From: Phytobacter palmae
Lineage (GTDB): Bacteria > Pseudomonadota > Gammaproteobacteria > Enterobacterales > Enterobacteriaceae
DNA: 64,000 bases
Reading direction: 5' to 3'
NCBI GenBank assembly: GCA_900112785.1
Contig: FONB01000014.1
Coordinates: 1-64,000, forward strand
The notes beneath the pieces are model-generated. The model did not search any database, was not told the origin of the DNA, and was given only the letters and a program-made list of their open reading frames with translations. Positions 13,071-21,078 of the stretch are shown here, piece after piece. The translations under genes and the position numbers were made by a program. Each line of letters begins with the position of its first letter. The first letter of the stretch is position 1.

Positions 13071-13167
13071 TTACGGCTGTAGCCAGCCTGATGCCCAGTG
13101 CACGGGGCATCGTGATGGCAATACCGCCATCATAACCAAACAGGAGGCGATGACCTGTTCTGGTTAA
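13066..13167 (+). CDS. Possible 33-aa Cys-containing phage peptide
   Basis: A short frame (MTYGCSQPDAQCTGHRDGNT...) starts at the ATG within boundary copy C, as the PerC-like gene does in copy A. It has three cysteines and no clear ribosome site. It is reported because the start context is conserved between unrelated genes; expression is uncertain. Confidence 0.35.
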   Translation: MTYGCSQPDAQCTGHRDGNTAIITKQEAMTCSG

Positions 13168-13185
13168 ATTGGATAAATCTTCTTT

Positions 13186-13209
13186 GCCCGCCTCGCGGCG
13201 GGCCTTTTT
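13186..13209 (+). terminator. Intrinsic terminator inside the rightward operon
   Basis: GCCCGCC (13186-13192), loop TCGC, GGCGGGC (13197-13203), then CTTTTT. It stands just before the very strong AGGAGGAG ribosome site of the next gene, so it may act as an attenuator or as a target of phage antitermination. Confidence 0.85.
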
Positions 13210-13219
13210 AGGAGGAGAT

Positions 13220-13555
13220 ATGTCAGCAAACGAATTAGCGCTGCGTTTCAGCACCGCACCCGCTGAGCAGCTCATCGGCAGACTACCAGTGCTGGAAGTG
13301 AAGGAAGCTCTTTGGCAGGAAGTTGAGGATGAAGTTCTCACTGAGGTTTATCAGGAACATGAGTTTGAAATGGAAGCGGTATCGGAACAGACAGATGCAG
13401 CGAACCGCCTGGCCAGCAAATTCGAACTCGTCGCCGAAACCTTCGGCACCGCCATCAGGCTGGCATTGACGCTACCACCAGCAGAAGCGAAGCAAATTTT
13501 GCAAGATGCTATCGACGATAACCCCGGTTACGGCCGGGAGCCGGATAAGGGATAA
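13220..13555 (+). CDS. Phage protein of unknown function (111 aa)
   Basis: Starts at ATG 13220 behind an almost ideal ribosome site (AGGAGGAGAT). The product is acidic and helical (LEVKEALWQEVEDEVLTEVY, HEFEMEAVSEQTDAANRLAS), with no membrane segment. No family is recognised. It ends 3 bp before the Rrf2-like gene, so the two are co-translated. Strong initiation suggests that it is made in quantity early in infection. Confidence 0.72.
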   Translation: MSANELALRFSTAPAEQLIGRLPVLEVKEALWQEVEDEVLTEVYQEHEFEMEAVSEQTDAANRLASKFELVAETFGTAIRLALTLPPAEAKQILQDAIDDNPGYGREPDKG

Positions 13556-13558
13556 GTT

Positions 13559-13909
13559 ATGGAATTTGGAATGAAACGTATCATTGCCTCAGTGCGCGTC
13601 GTCGCTGTAATGAAAAAGCTTTATACCGGCGCACCTGTCACTGTTGCGACCATCAGCAGCGAACTGAAGCTTTCCCCGTCTTACGTTGAACAGATCGTAT
13701 CAAAGCTGGGGAAGGCCAAAATCGTGCGTGGCCAAAAAGGGCCGGGAGGCGGCTACCACCTTTGCAAACCTGAGTCCGAAACCAGCGTCGCCGAAGTGAT
13801 CCGCGCTGTAACCATAATTCAGCACAGCAGCATTTTCGACCCGGTACTGGTTGCGCTCGACAGTGTTCTCGTCTCGCAACTGTCCGACGCAAAAATCAGT
13901 ACCCCATAA
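13559..13909 (+). CDS. Rrf2/IscR-like phage transcription regulator
   Basis: The 116-residue protein keeps the Rrf2 winged helix: APVTVATISSELKLSPSYVE, QIVSKLGKAKIVRGQKGPGG, GYHLCKPESETSVAEVIRAV. In IscR and RsrR three cysteines past this point bind an Fe-S cluster; here they are absent, only one Cys (in HLC) remains, and the dimerisation part is shortened. It would therefore act as a cluster-free, IscR-type DNA-binding protein. Its place in the rightward operon suggests control of phage or host promoters early after induction. A start four codons later (13571) is possible. Confidence 0.82.
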   Translation: MEFGMKRIIASVRVVAVMKKLYTGAPVTVATISSELKLSPSYVEQIVSKLGKAKIVRGQKGPGGGYHLCKPESETSVAEVIRAVTIIQHSSIFDPVLVALDSVLVSQLSDAKISTP

Positions 13910-13967
13910 AGCACAAAACCCGCGCAAGGCGGGTTAAGTACCCGGTCAGCCGACCAAAGCTTTCCGG

Positions 13968-13988
13968 AACGAGTTTTGACCAATAACC
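13968..13988 (+). repeat. Boundary repeat, copy D
   Basis: AACGAGTTTTGACCAATAACC on the plus strand. In this copy the ATG seen in A, B and C is ATA. It lies in the 140-bp gap between the Rrf2-like and nuclease genes. A hairpin AACCCGC/GCGGGTT lies just upstream at 13917-13935. Confidence 0.8.
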
Positions 13989-14049
13989 AACCGCAGGCGG
14001 CTAATCATTAGCTGCCGGGTATCTTACAACCATCAGGAGCCCGAAGGCA

Positions 14050-16524
14050 ATGAAACCATATGCACGCCTTGTTCAAAACAAGGCTAAAGCCTCAGAAGCA
14101 AAAAGCATCTTTTTCTGGGAATCAGCTAAAACAACTGAACGCGTAGATCGCGATTTAGCAAACGCACTCGAAGATGCAGAAATAGAAGTTGGCCGTGGCA
14201 AAGACTACTTAAAACCAGTTGCAACGAATTTTCCTGTGTTTGATGACTTGCCACCAGAGGGCACACTCGATTTCACCTGGTGTGATCGCTACGAACTGGG
14301 CGAGGACGGGCTTACTTGGCAGAAAATTATCAAACCGGATCCATCCGCATCGACCGAAAAAGAAATACTCCCGGTTACATCCGATGAAGCGAATATCTCC
14401 CTGGAAAATCGCGGGCTGGCTGTTCGTATTGCCATTCACCTGCTGAACGACAAATACCAGGGCCACATCACGAAGGCGCAGCAGATTACCGCCAGCGAAC
14501 TGGCTTCCGGTGAATCGGCTCTCGAAACCGTTAGCGCCTATATGCAGAACCTCATGCGGGCCATCAGTGACGTTGCTGAATTTACCGACCTGTCATTGCA
14601 CGTTGAGTGGAAACTTGTGCAGGCAGTTAAAGCTGTATTCCCTATGGATGCCGAGCACACCCCGGCAATTCTGGTCGAATTCGTGACGGAGTGGATCGCT
14701 ACTGAACCGGATTCCCGCAATCAGCTGCTTGAGGACTGGCAAAGCGGCAAATTACCCCTCAAAGACCCGTTGACCCAGAGCGAAGATGTTACTGATACGA
14801 TGGAGCATCCTGCGGCACAACTGGGATTCCGCCAGCAGATCCTTGCCGCTTACATTTCAGATGAATTTGCCCATCACGTCACCGCTGACCAGAGGATCAT
14901 GATTTCCGATCTCATGCTCGACGTGGATAACCATTATGTTCAAAACCTGCTGCTGGCCGCTGAGAATGTAGCGGAGGCAAAAAAATATTCCTGGCACGAG
15001 ATCTGGAAGCTTACTGACGCTGTAAAAAAAGTACTGCCCCCTTCTGCGCGCCACGAACTCGGGGTTGTTTTGCGGTTCATGCAGGCATGGGCCGCAACTC
15101 ATCATATAGACCGGGGCTTACTGGTTAAAGAGTGGCTGGCTGGAAAACGCGTAGCCGCTATTCAGCGAACTGATTCAGGCACGACTGCTGGCGGTGGAAT
15201 TCCAACAGACCGCAATCCAGACTACATCCACACGCTGGATACACTGGATGTTGAAATCGCTGCAGCAACGCTGCCGATGGATTTTGATATCTACAACATC
15301 CCTGTAGGTATCCATCGCAGGGCGAAAGAAATCATTTCCAGCAAAGAGAGTCCCTGGAAAGAGTGGTCAGATATTCTCCGCAAAACGCCTGGTATTTTAG
15401 ATTATTCCCGGGCAGCAATTTTTGCAGTCATCAGAAGCGCTCATCCCGAGTTTTATAAATCCCCAGGTCGTCTGAGCGGTTACATAAATGCCTACCTGAC
15501 CGAAACCGATCATGCCAACCCAACGCAGCAAACATTAGTTGCCGCGCGCCAGTTAGATAGTGCAGCAGTAGTTGCCGGGGTCGTTCAGGGAACAGAACCG
15601 TTAGAAAGTCTGGATAAGCTCTCTACCGAATTCGTTGTTGTAGGCAAGCACGTTGCAGAAGCAGCAGGGGATTCTAAAACAACAACGGAAGTTGCGAATC
15701 TCGGTAATGGCGTTTTCTCCATCGATAACCTGATGGGCCAACAATCCGCCACCAGCACAACCACACTACAGAACGAGGCTGCCGACGATGTGCAGATGGA
15801 AGAAACTGGCCGTGATGAAACCCAGACTGATTCTGCGGTACCGCCGGGCGAAGCAGAAAATGTGTCAACTGAAAGCGGTGCTGCAGCTCGTCCACAGGCA
15901 ACTGCCGTAGATAACAATATTGATACCGGACATCAAATAAACGATGACGAATCATTCACCCTGATGACGCATCTGATGGTTGACCTTGAAACGATGGGCA
16001 GCAATCCGGAAGCACCGATTATCGCCATCGGCGCAGTGTTTTTCGATCCGGGAACAGGTAAAACAGGTCCAGAGTTCTATCAGATTGTCAGCCTCGAGTC
16101 CGCAATGGAGTTCGGTGCGAAACCTGACGCTGCCACAATAATCTGGTGGATGAAACAGTCAGCAGAGGCGCGCGCAGCGATAACCGGCGGTGATGCTATT
16201 TCGCTGATGGACGCCATCGATAACCTCGACGAATTTATTCACACGAATTCAGCCAACGGCATCAAGTATGTGCAGGTCTGGGGCAATGGCAGTTCATTCG
16301 ACAATGTAATTTTGCGCCGCGCATATGAACAGGTTGGCGCGGAATTGTCCGTGCCGTTCTGGAATGATCGTGACGTGCGCACCATTGTCGAGTTGGGCAA
16401 AGTTGTTGGTATCAACCCGCGCTATCAGATCCCTTTCGACGGCGACATGCATAACGCACTGGCCGACGCCCGGCACCAGGTCAAATACGTTTCAGCTATC
16501 TGGCAGCGCCTGGTTACAAACTGA
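14050..16524 (+). CDS. RecE-like protein with a DEDDh exonuclease C-terminal domain
   Basis: Of 824 residues, the first 470 follow the N-terminal region of Rac RecE (exonuclease VIII): VATNFPVFDDLPPEGTLDFT, then DRGLLVKEWLAGKRV, AGGGIPTDRN and YLTETDHANP. The RecB-type nuclease domain that ends RecE is not present. Instead residues 639-824 form a DEDDh 3'-5' exonuclease of the Rv2179c-like type: VDLETMG (D645, E647), SSFDNVILRRAY (D751), HNALADARHQ (H801, D806). A low-complexity, acidic Thr/Ser/Glu linker (about 500-638) joins them. It occupies the place of the recombination nuclease in the PL operon. No RecT/Bet annealing protein is seen next to it, so its role may be other than recET-like recombination. 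Confidence 0.88.
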   Translation: MKPYARLVQNKAKASEAKSIFFWESAKTTERVDRDLANALEDAEIEVGRGKDYLKPVATNFPVFDDLPPEGTLDFTWCDRYELGEDGLTWQKIIKPDPSASTEKEILPVTSDEANISLENRGLAVRIAIHLLNDKYQGHITKAQQITASELASGESALETVSAYMQNLMRAISDVAEFTDLSLHVEWKLVQAVKAVFPMDAEHTPAILVEFVTEWIATEPDSRNQLLEDWQSGKLPLKDPLTQSEDVTDTMEHPAAQLGFRQQILAAYISDEFAHHVTADQRIMISDLMLDVDNHYVQNLLLAAENVAEAKKYSWHEIWKLTDAVKKVLPPSARHELGVVLRFMQAWAATHHIDRGLLVKEWLAGKRVAAIQRTDSGTTAGGGIPTDRNPDYIHTLDTLDVEIAAATLPMDFDIYNIPVGIHRRAKEIISSKESPWKEWSDILRKTPGILDYSRAAIFAVIRSAHPEFYKSPGRLSGYINAYLTETDHANPTQQTLVAARQLDSAAVVAGVVQGTEPLESLDKLSTEFVVVGKHVAEAAGDSKTTTEVANLGNGVFSIDNLMGQQSATSTTTLQNEAADDVQMEETGRDETQTDSAVPPGEAENVSTESGAAARPQATAVDNNIDTGHQINDDESFTLMTHLMVDLETMGSNPEAPIIAIGAVFFDPGTGKTGPEFYQIVSLESAMEFGAKPDAATIIWWMKQSAEARAAITGGDAISLMDAIDNLDEFIHTNSANGIKYVQVWGNGSSFDNVILRRAYEQVGAELSVPFWNDRDVRTIVELGKVVGINPRYQIPFDGDMHNALADARHQVKYVSAIWQRLVTN

Positions 16525-16577
16525 ATTTTTAAAATCAGCATATGGCCCAGCAATGGGCCATCATTCAGGAGTCGAAT

Positions 16578-16823
16578 ATGCTTCAACTGATGACGCTTGA
16601 TGAATGGGCAGCAGCCAAATATCGCAGCAATCCGCCGAGCACTGACACGTTGCGCCGATATGCAAAGCAAAATATGTTTTCTCCACCAGCAACAAAACAT
16701 GGGCGTTTCTGGCGGGTTAGAGAAGATGCTGAGATTACCGGGAATATTGCTGCACCAATAATCAAGAAAACCGATTCTCCATTACTCCAAAGGATTTTGG
16801 CCGATGGCTGCCAGACCCCGTAA
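16578..16823 (+). CDS. xis: Excisionase (lambda Xis type)
   Basis: The 81-residue protein has a MerR-like winged helix: MTLDEWAAAKYRSNPPSTDT, LRRYAKQNMFSPPATKHGRF, WRVREDAEI, the same layout as lambda Xis. It bends DNA at the att site and directs the integrase to excision. The start at ATG 16578 is chosen for its AGGAG site (CAGGAGTCGAAT); a start 12 codons upstream lacks one. The 3' end overlaps the integrase start by 20 bp, as in lambda. Confidence 0.9.
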   Translation: MLQLMTLDEWAAAKYRSNPPSTDTLRRYAKQNMFSPPATKHGRFWRVREDAEITGNIAAPIIKKTDSPLLQRILADGCQTP

Positions 16824-17952
16824 AAATAACGTTTCAGTCCCTAATCTTTACCCTCTTTTCAGTCGGAAGGTGAATAAGGTTTACTGGCGATATAAGCACC
16901 CCGTAACAGGGAAGTTTCATTCTCTTGGTACCGACGAGGCAGAAGCTGTAGCAATAGCGATTGAAGCTAACTCCCGTCTGGCGGAGCAACGTTCCAGGCA
17001 GGTATTGGCCGTTAGCGACATCATCGCGACCAGTAAAGGTAAAGCAATAACAGCGAGCACCTGGCTTGATCGTTACTGGAAAATTCAGGACGAAAGACTC
17101 GATTCCGGCGACATCAAGCTCAACACCTATAAACAGAAAAAGAAACCCGTATCACTCATGCGTGAACGGGTTGGGATGAAACTCATTTCTTCAGTTGATG
17201 TGCGAGATATAGCTTTAATACTTGATGAGTCTATTTCAGAAGGACAGCCGCGAATGGCACAGGTTATTCGTTCTGTCCTGATCGATGTATTCAAAGAGGC
17301 TCAACACGCCGGGGAAGTCCCCCCAGGTTTTAACCCGGCATTAGCTACAAAACAGCCACGGCGTAAAATCGTACGCCAAAGGCTCAGTCTTGACGAATGG
17401 CAGCAAATATTCGACATAGCAGATGCGAAACATAAATATATGGGTAATGCGATGTTATTGGCGATCGTAACCGGCCAGCGCATTGGAGATATTTCGAAAA
17501 TGAAATTCAATGATATCTGGGATGACCATCTGCATGTAATGCAAGAGAAAACCGGAACCAAAATTGCGATCCCATTATCGCTAAAATGCAATGCAATTAA
17601 CTGGACTCTTAGAGACGTGGTGGCACGCTGCAGGGATTACGCGGTTAGCCCCTACCTTGTCCATTTTTTCCGGGCAACATCGCAAGCAGATCGAGGAGCC
17701 CAAGTAAAAGCAAGAACACTGACAATGAATTTCAGTAATGCGCGGGACAAGGCAAACATAGACTGGAAAAACGGGACGCCAGCAACTTTCCACGAACAGC
17801 GATCATTGGCTGAACGACTTTACAAAGAACAGGGGATTAACACACAGAAACTTCTCGGACATAAATCATCGAGACAAACCGACGTTTACAACGATGACAG
17901 GGGAAAGGACTGGGCTAAAGTATCAATTTATGGAGGGGGTTTTGATAAATAG
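16804..17952 (+). CDS. int: Tyrosine integrase, icd-site type
   Basis: The 382-residue site-specific recombinase has an AP2-like arm-binding N-terminus (LYPLFSRKVNKVYWRYKHPV), a core-binding helical domain at 80-175 and a catalytic domain with VTGQRIGDISKM (first Arg), HEQRS (His and second Arg), LLGHKSSRQTDVY (His and nucleophile Tyr). It lies 3' to xis and runs towards the 3' end of icd, as in phage 21 and e14, which indicates icd as the integration target. The stop is 89 bp from the icd stop codon. Confidence 0.95.
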   Translation: MAARPRKNNVSVPNLYPLFSRKVNKVYWRYKHPVTGKFHSLGTDEAEAVAIAIEANSRLAEQRSRQVLAVSDIIATSKGKAITASTWLDRYWKIQDERLDSGDIKLNTYKQKKKPVSLMRERVGMKLISSVDVRDIALILDESISEGQPRMAQVIRSVLIDVFKEAQHAGEVPPGFNPALATKQPRRKIVRQRLSLDEWQQIFDIADAKHKYMGNAMLLAIVTGQRIGDISKMKFNDIWDDHLHVMQEKTGTKIAIPLSLKCNAINWTLRDVVARCRDYAVSPYLVHFFRATSQADRGAQVKARTLTMNFSNARDKANIDWKNGTPATFHEQRSLAERLYKEQGINTQKLLGHKSSRQTDVYNDDRGKDWAKVSIYGGGFDK

Positions 17953-18210
17953 TTTTGATAAAATTTTGATAACCGTTCAAATGCTAATAATAAAAAACGG
18001 GAACCAATCGGCTCCCGTTATTATTTAACCCGCCAGGCGGATTACATGTTCGCGATGATCGCGTCGCCAAACTCTGAACATTTCAGCAGTTTAGCGCCTT
18101 CCATCAGACGTTCGAAATCGTAGGTCACGGTTTTGGCAGCGATAGCGCCTTCCATGCCTTTAACGATCAGGTCTGCGGCTTCGAACCACTGCATGTGACG
18201 CAGCATCATC
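17953..18210. other. Inferred attachment-site region at the icd 3' end
   Basis: Phage 21 and e14 recombine within the last 200 bp or so of icd and supply a replacement 3' end. The integrase stops just short of this region, so one hybrid att site should lie here. The core cannot be delimited without the other prophage end. Confidence 0.5.
17992..18018 (-). terminator. icd transcription terminator
   Basis: On the minus strand ACGGGAGCC, loop GATT, GGTTCCCGT (one mismatch), then TTTTTT. It lies 24 bp after the icd stop and may be phage-supplied. Confidence 0.9.
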
Positions 18211-19292
18211 TCAGCGGAGAGAATAACGGAGCCCGGGTTTACTTTGTCCTGGCCCGCATACTTCGGTGCAGTACCGTGGGTCGCTTCGAACAGGGCACAC
18301 TCGTCACCGATGTTAGCACCCGGTGCGATACCAATACCGCCAACCTGGGCTGCCAGGGCGTCGGAGATATAGTCACCGTTCAGGTTCATACAAGCGATGA
18401 CGTCGTACTCAGCCGGACGCAGCAGGATCTGCTGCAGGAACGCATCGGCGATAACATCTTTAATGATGATCTCTTTGCCGGTGTTCGGGTTTTTGATTTT
18501 CTGCCACGGACCGCCGTCGATCAGCTCACCGCCGAACTCTTCGCGAATCAGCTGGTAGCCCCAGTCTTTGAACGCGCCCTCGGTGAACTTCATGATATTG
18601 CCTTTGTGCACCAGGGTCAGAGAGTCACGATCGTTGGTAATCGCGTATTCAATGGCCGCACGTACCAGGCGTTTGGTACCTTCTTCTGAGCACGGCTTGA
18701 TACCGATACCGCAATGTTCCGGGAAGCGAATTTTCTTCACGCCCATCTCTTCACGCAGGAATTTAATCACTTTTTCTGCGTCAGCAGAATCCGCTTTCCA
18801 TTCGATACCGGCGTAAATGTCTTCGGAGTTTTCACGGAAGATGACCATGTCGGTCAGTTCCGGGTGTTTAACCGGGCTCGGCGTGCCCTGGTAGTAACGT
18901 ACCGGGCGCAGGCACACATACAGATCCAGCTCCTGACGCAGAGCAACGTTCAGAGAACGGATACCACCGCCAACCGGCGTAGTCAGCGGGCCTTTAATAG
19001 CAACGCGGTATTCACGAATCAGATCGAGGGTTTCAGCTGGCAGCCAGACATCCTGGCCATAAATCTGGGTAGACTTCTCACCGGTGTAAATTTCCATCCA
19101 GGAAATTTTACGCTCGCCTTTATAGGCTTTTTCCACAGCGGCATCGACCACTTTCAGCATCGCCGGGGTAACGTCGACACCGATACCGTCACCTTCAATG
19201 AACGGGATAATCGGGTTATTCGGAACGTTCAGCTTGCCGTTTTGCAGGGTGATCTTCTTACCTTCCGCCGGAACAACTACTTTGCTTTCCAT
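18042..19292 (-). CDS. icd: NADP-dependent isocitrate dehydrogenase
   Basis: TCA-cycle enzyme converting isocitrate to 2-oxoglutarate and CO2 with NADP. The 416 residues equal the E. coli length. The phosphorylation site for AceK ([13 protein letters not shown], Ser113) is intact, as are the metal-binding Asp residues and the NADP region ([18 protein letters not shown]). The prophage is integrated at its 3' end, so the last 50 or so residues (to [13 protein letters not shown]) are probably phage-encoded but keep the reading frame, as found for e14. It has a long 5' intergenic region shared with divergent rluE. Confidence 0.98.
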   Translation of the reverse strand: MESKVVVPAEGKKITLQNGKLNVPNNPIIPFIEGDGIGVDVTPAMLKVVDAAVEKAYKGERKISWMEIYTGEKSTQIYGQDVWLPAETLDLIREYRVAIKGPLTTPVGGGIRSLNVALRQELDLYVCLRPVRYYQGTPSPVKHPELTDMVIFRENSEDIYAGIEWKADSADAEKVIKFLREEMGVKKIRFPEHCGIGIKPCSEEGTKRLVRAAIEYAITNDRDSLTLVHKGNIMKFTEGAFKDWGYQLIREEFGGELIDGGPWQKIKNPNTGKEIIIKDVIADAFLQQILLRPAEYDVIACMNLNGDYISDALAAQVGGIGIAPGANIGDECALFEATHGTAPKYAGQDKVNPGSVILSAEMMLRHMQWFEAADLIVKGMEGAIAAKTVTYDFERLMEGAKLLKCSEFGDAIIANM

Positions 19293-19381
19293 TCACCTCT
19301 CCTTCGAGCGCTTCTGGTTGTTACTGATTTTTGTTAATGAATTGTAATTAGCCTGTCAATACTACCTGATAGTTGGGTTCC

Positions 19382-19410
19382 ATGAAAGGCAATCATGTTT
19401 CAGTTATAAT
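19382..19410 (+). promoter_or_regulatory. Putative rluE promoter
   Basis: ATGAAA (19382-19387), 17 bp, perfect TATAAT (19405-19410). The -10 overlaps an in-frame ATG at 19409, so if used it excludes that codon as the rluE start. Confidence 0.6.
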
Positions 19411-19438
19411 GCGGCAATTGATAACCACTGAAAATACC

Positions 19439-20059
19439 ATGAAGAAAACTTCTTTTAGAAATCACCACCTTGAGCGATTCAGCTCACGACAAGCTACTAA
19501 GCCACGACGCGAAAACCAGCCAAAGCGGGTGATTTTGTTTAATAAACCCTATGATGTTTTGCCACAGTTCACCGATGAGGCCGGACGCAGTACGCTTAAA
19601 GATTATATACCTGTTCAGAATGTATACGCGGCGGGGCGTCTGGATCGCGACAGTGAAGGTTTACTGGTGTTAACCAACGACGGTGGATTACAGGCAAAAC
19701 TGACGCAGCCGGGTAAACGTACCGGGAAGATCTATTTTGTCCAGGTTGAAGGAGAGCCCGGTGAAGAGGCGCTGACAGCATTGCGCGACGGTGTCACTCT
19801 TAATGACGGCCCTACTCTTCCTGCTGGCATTGAACGTGTTGCCGAACCAGAGTGGTTGTGGCCGCGTAATCCCCCCATTCGTGAGCGGAAATCCATTCCC
19901 ACCAGTTGGCTTAAAATCACGCTTTACGAAGGCCGCAACCGCCAGGTTCGACGCATGACCGCCCATGTAGGCTTTCCGACTCTCCGGCTTATCCGCTATG
20001 CGCTGGGTGAATATACGCTTGACGGGCTGCTCAATGGCCAATGGCGGGAAGTGAAATAA
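19439..20059 (+). CDS. rluE: 23S rRNA pseudouridine(2457) synthase
   Basis: RsuA-family synthase acting on U2457 of 23S rRNA. The catalytic Asp lies in [17 protein letters not shown]; other family motifs are [16 protein letters not shown] and [20 protein letters not shown]. Three starts are in frame: 19373, 19409 (the one matching the 217-residue E. coli protein) and 19439. The last is chosen here because a perfect TATAAT overlaps the ATG at 19409; the extra N-terminal residues carry no conserved motif. Divergent from icd. Confidence 0.92.
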   Translation: MKKTSFRNHHLERFSSRQATKPRRENQPKRVILFNKPYDVLPQFTDEAGRSTLKDYIPVQNVYAAGRLDRDSEGLLVLTNDGGLQAKLTQPGKRTGKIYFVQVEGEPGEEALTALRDGVTLNDGPTLPAGIERVAEPEWLWPRNPPIRERKSIPTSWLKITLYEGRNRQVRRMTAHVGFPTLRLIRYALGEYTLDGLLNGQWREVK

Positions 20060-20129
20060 AGGTATTGTTTATCCTGAACAATTCCGGAAACTACTGTTAA
20101 CTGTTTGTTGTCATGGATGAGGAAAAGAT

Positions 20130-21056
20130 ATGTTCTTACGTGTTGCGACTTTTTTGCTGCTCTGCGCTGTTTCGTCATCATGCTTTGCTGATGAAACTTG
20201 CGAGACCATCGGCGGGAGAGCCGCAGGCGAAGCAGACTATCTCTTCGGCGTTGCAAAAGTGACCAGCCCTGAACGGTTGCACTTTTATTCTGCCCCCGGC
20301 TCGGAATGCCAGCTTCCCGCTTTTTTAGTCAATGGCGACACCGTTGAAATCCTGCGAAGCTCTGTTTTATACGGTAAATCAGGCGGAGTGTCCCAAACCC
20401 ATCCCTTTCGCTATGTACGCTACCGGGATGCCAGCGGAGCATTCGTCACAGGCTGGGTAACAGCCGATCAGCTGACCTCAGAGCCACCTCCATTACCCGT
20501 CAGCCATGAATGCCAGGCGTGGGCGAATGAGGCCCTGCGTTCGCGTGTGCGAGAAGCCCCTTCTGCCAGCAACAAATTCCGCGTTCAGGGTCAGGCGCGA
20601 GCGTGGTTTTACACTATGCCCAATGAGAAGTGCCGTAGCCCATCGGTATTCCTGGTGCCGGGCGATAGTGTTTCCGCTCAGGAACAGTCCGAGGATGATT
20701 TTCTTGAGGTGACCTGGTACGGTCCCGATCATCGCATCATTCGCGGCTGGCTTAAAAAATCACAGCTTGCGCCCATCGACGAAGGCGATCGCTATCGCGA
20801 CGACATTAACCCTCTCTCTGTCGATAAAGCCACGCGTATTGCCACGCTTTCCCTGCGCACTGACTATCACTGCGTGTTTTATGAAAGCTGGAACGCGCAA
20901 AAAGAGATTCAGATTATCGTCCGCGAAGATCATCAGTCGGCTCTGTGCCGTGGCAGTGCTGATAGCGAGACGTCTCCACCGGTGGCCTATATTAGTATCA
21001 ACAAGCAGAGTGGCGAGATCACCTGGCCAGATATGGCCGATGGCTTCGATGAATAA
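20130..21056 (+). CDS. Secreted protein with two SH3-like repeats, unknown function
   Basis: The 308-residue protein has a signal peptide (MFLRVATFLLLCAVSSSCFA, cleavage before DET). Two related modules follow: RLHFYSAPGSECQLPAFLVN to GWVTADQL and RAWFYTMPNEKCRSPSVFLV to GWLKKSQL. Each has the beta-rich GD-V, Y-R and GW signatures of bacterial SH3-type domains and paired cysteines that could form disulphides in the periplasm. The C-terminal 90 residues are a separate domain. E. coli K-12 has no gene in this interval between rluE and nudJ. Function unknown; a role in the cell envelope is possible. Confidence 0.78.
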   Translation: MFLRVATFLLLCAVSSSCFADETCETIGGRAAGEADYLFGVAKVTSPERLHFYSAPGSECQLPAFLVNGDTVEILRSSVLYGKSGGVSQTHPFRYVRYRDASGAFVTGWVTADQLTSEPPPLPVSHECQAWANEALRSRVREAPSASNKFRVQGQARAWFYTMPNEKCRSPSVFLVPGDSVSAQEQSEDDFLEVTWYGPDHRIIRGWLKKSQLAPIDEGDRYRDDINPLSVDKATRIATLSLRTDYHCVFYESWNAQKEIQIIVREDHQSALCRGSADSETSPPVAYISINKQSGEITWPDMADGFDE

Positions 21057-21078
21057 ATGAGATAATAAAGAGGAAGGT

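Larger units (their letters stand above)
1..17990. mobile_element. Lambdoid prophage, right-hand portion, integrated at icd
   Basis: The segment holds a lambda-like set of genes: spanin start, SAR endolysin, pinholin, Q antiterminator, RusA, DinI-like protein, DnaC-type loader, Cro/CI pair with operators, RecE-like nuclease, excisionase and integrase. The integrase runs towards and ends about 90 bp before the 3' end of icd, the arrangement known for phage 21 and e14. The left end, with head and tail genes, is outside the window. The right boundary is inferred; the true att core probably lies inside the last part of icd, so the phage-derived DNA may extend past 17990. Whether the prophage is active cannot be judged, but every gene seen here is open. 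Confidence 0.93.
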
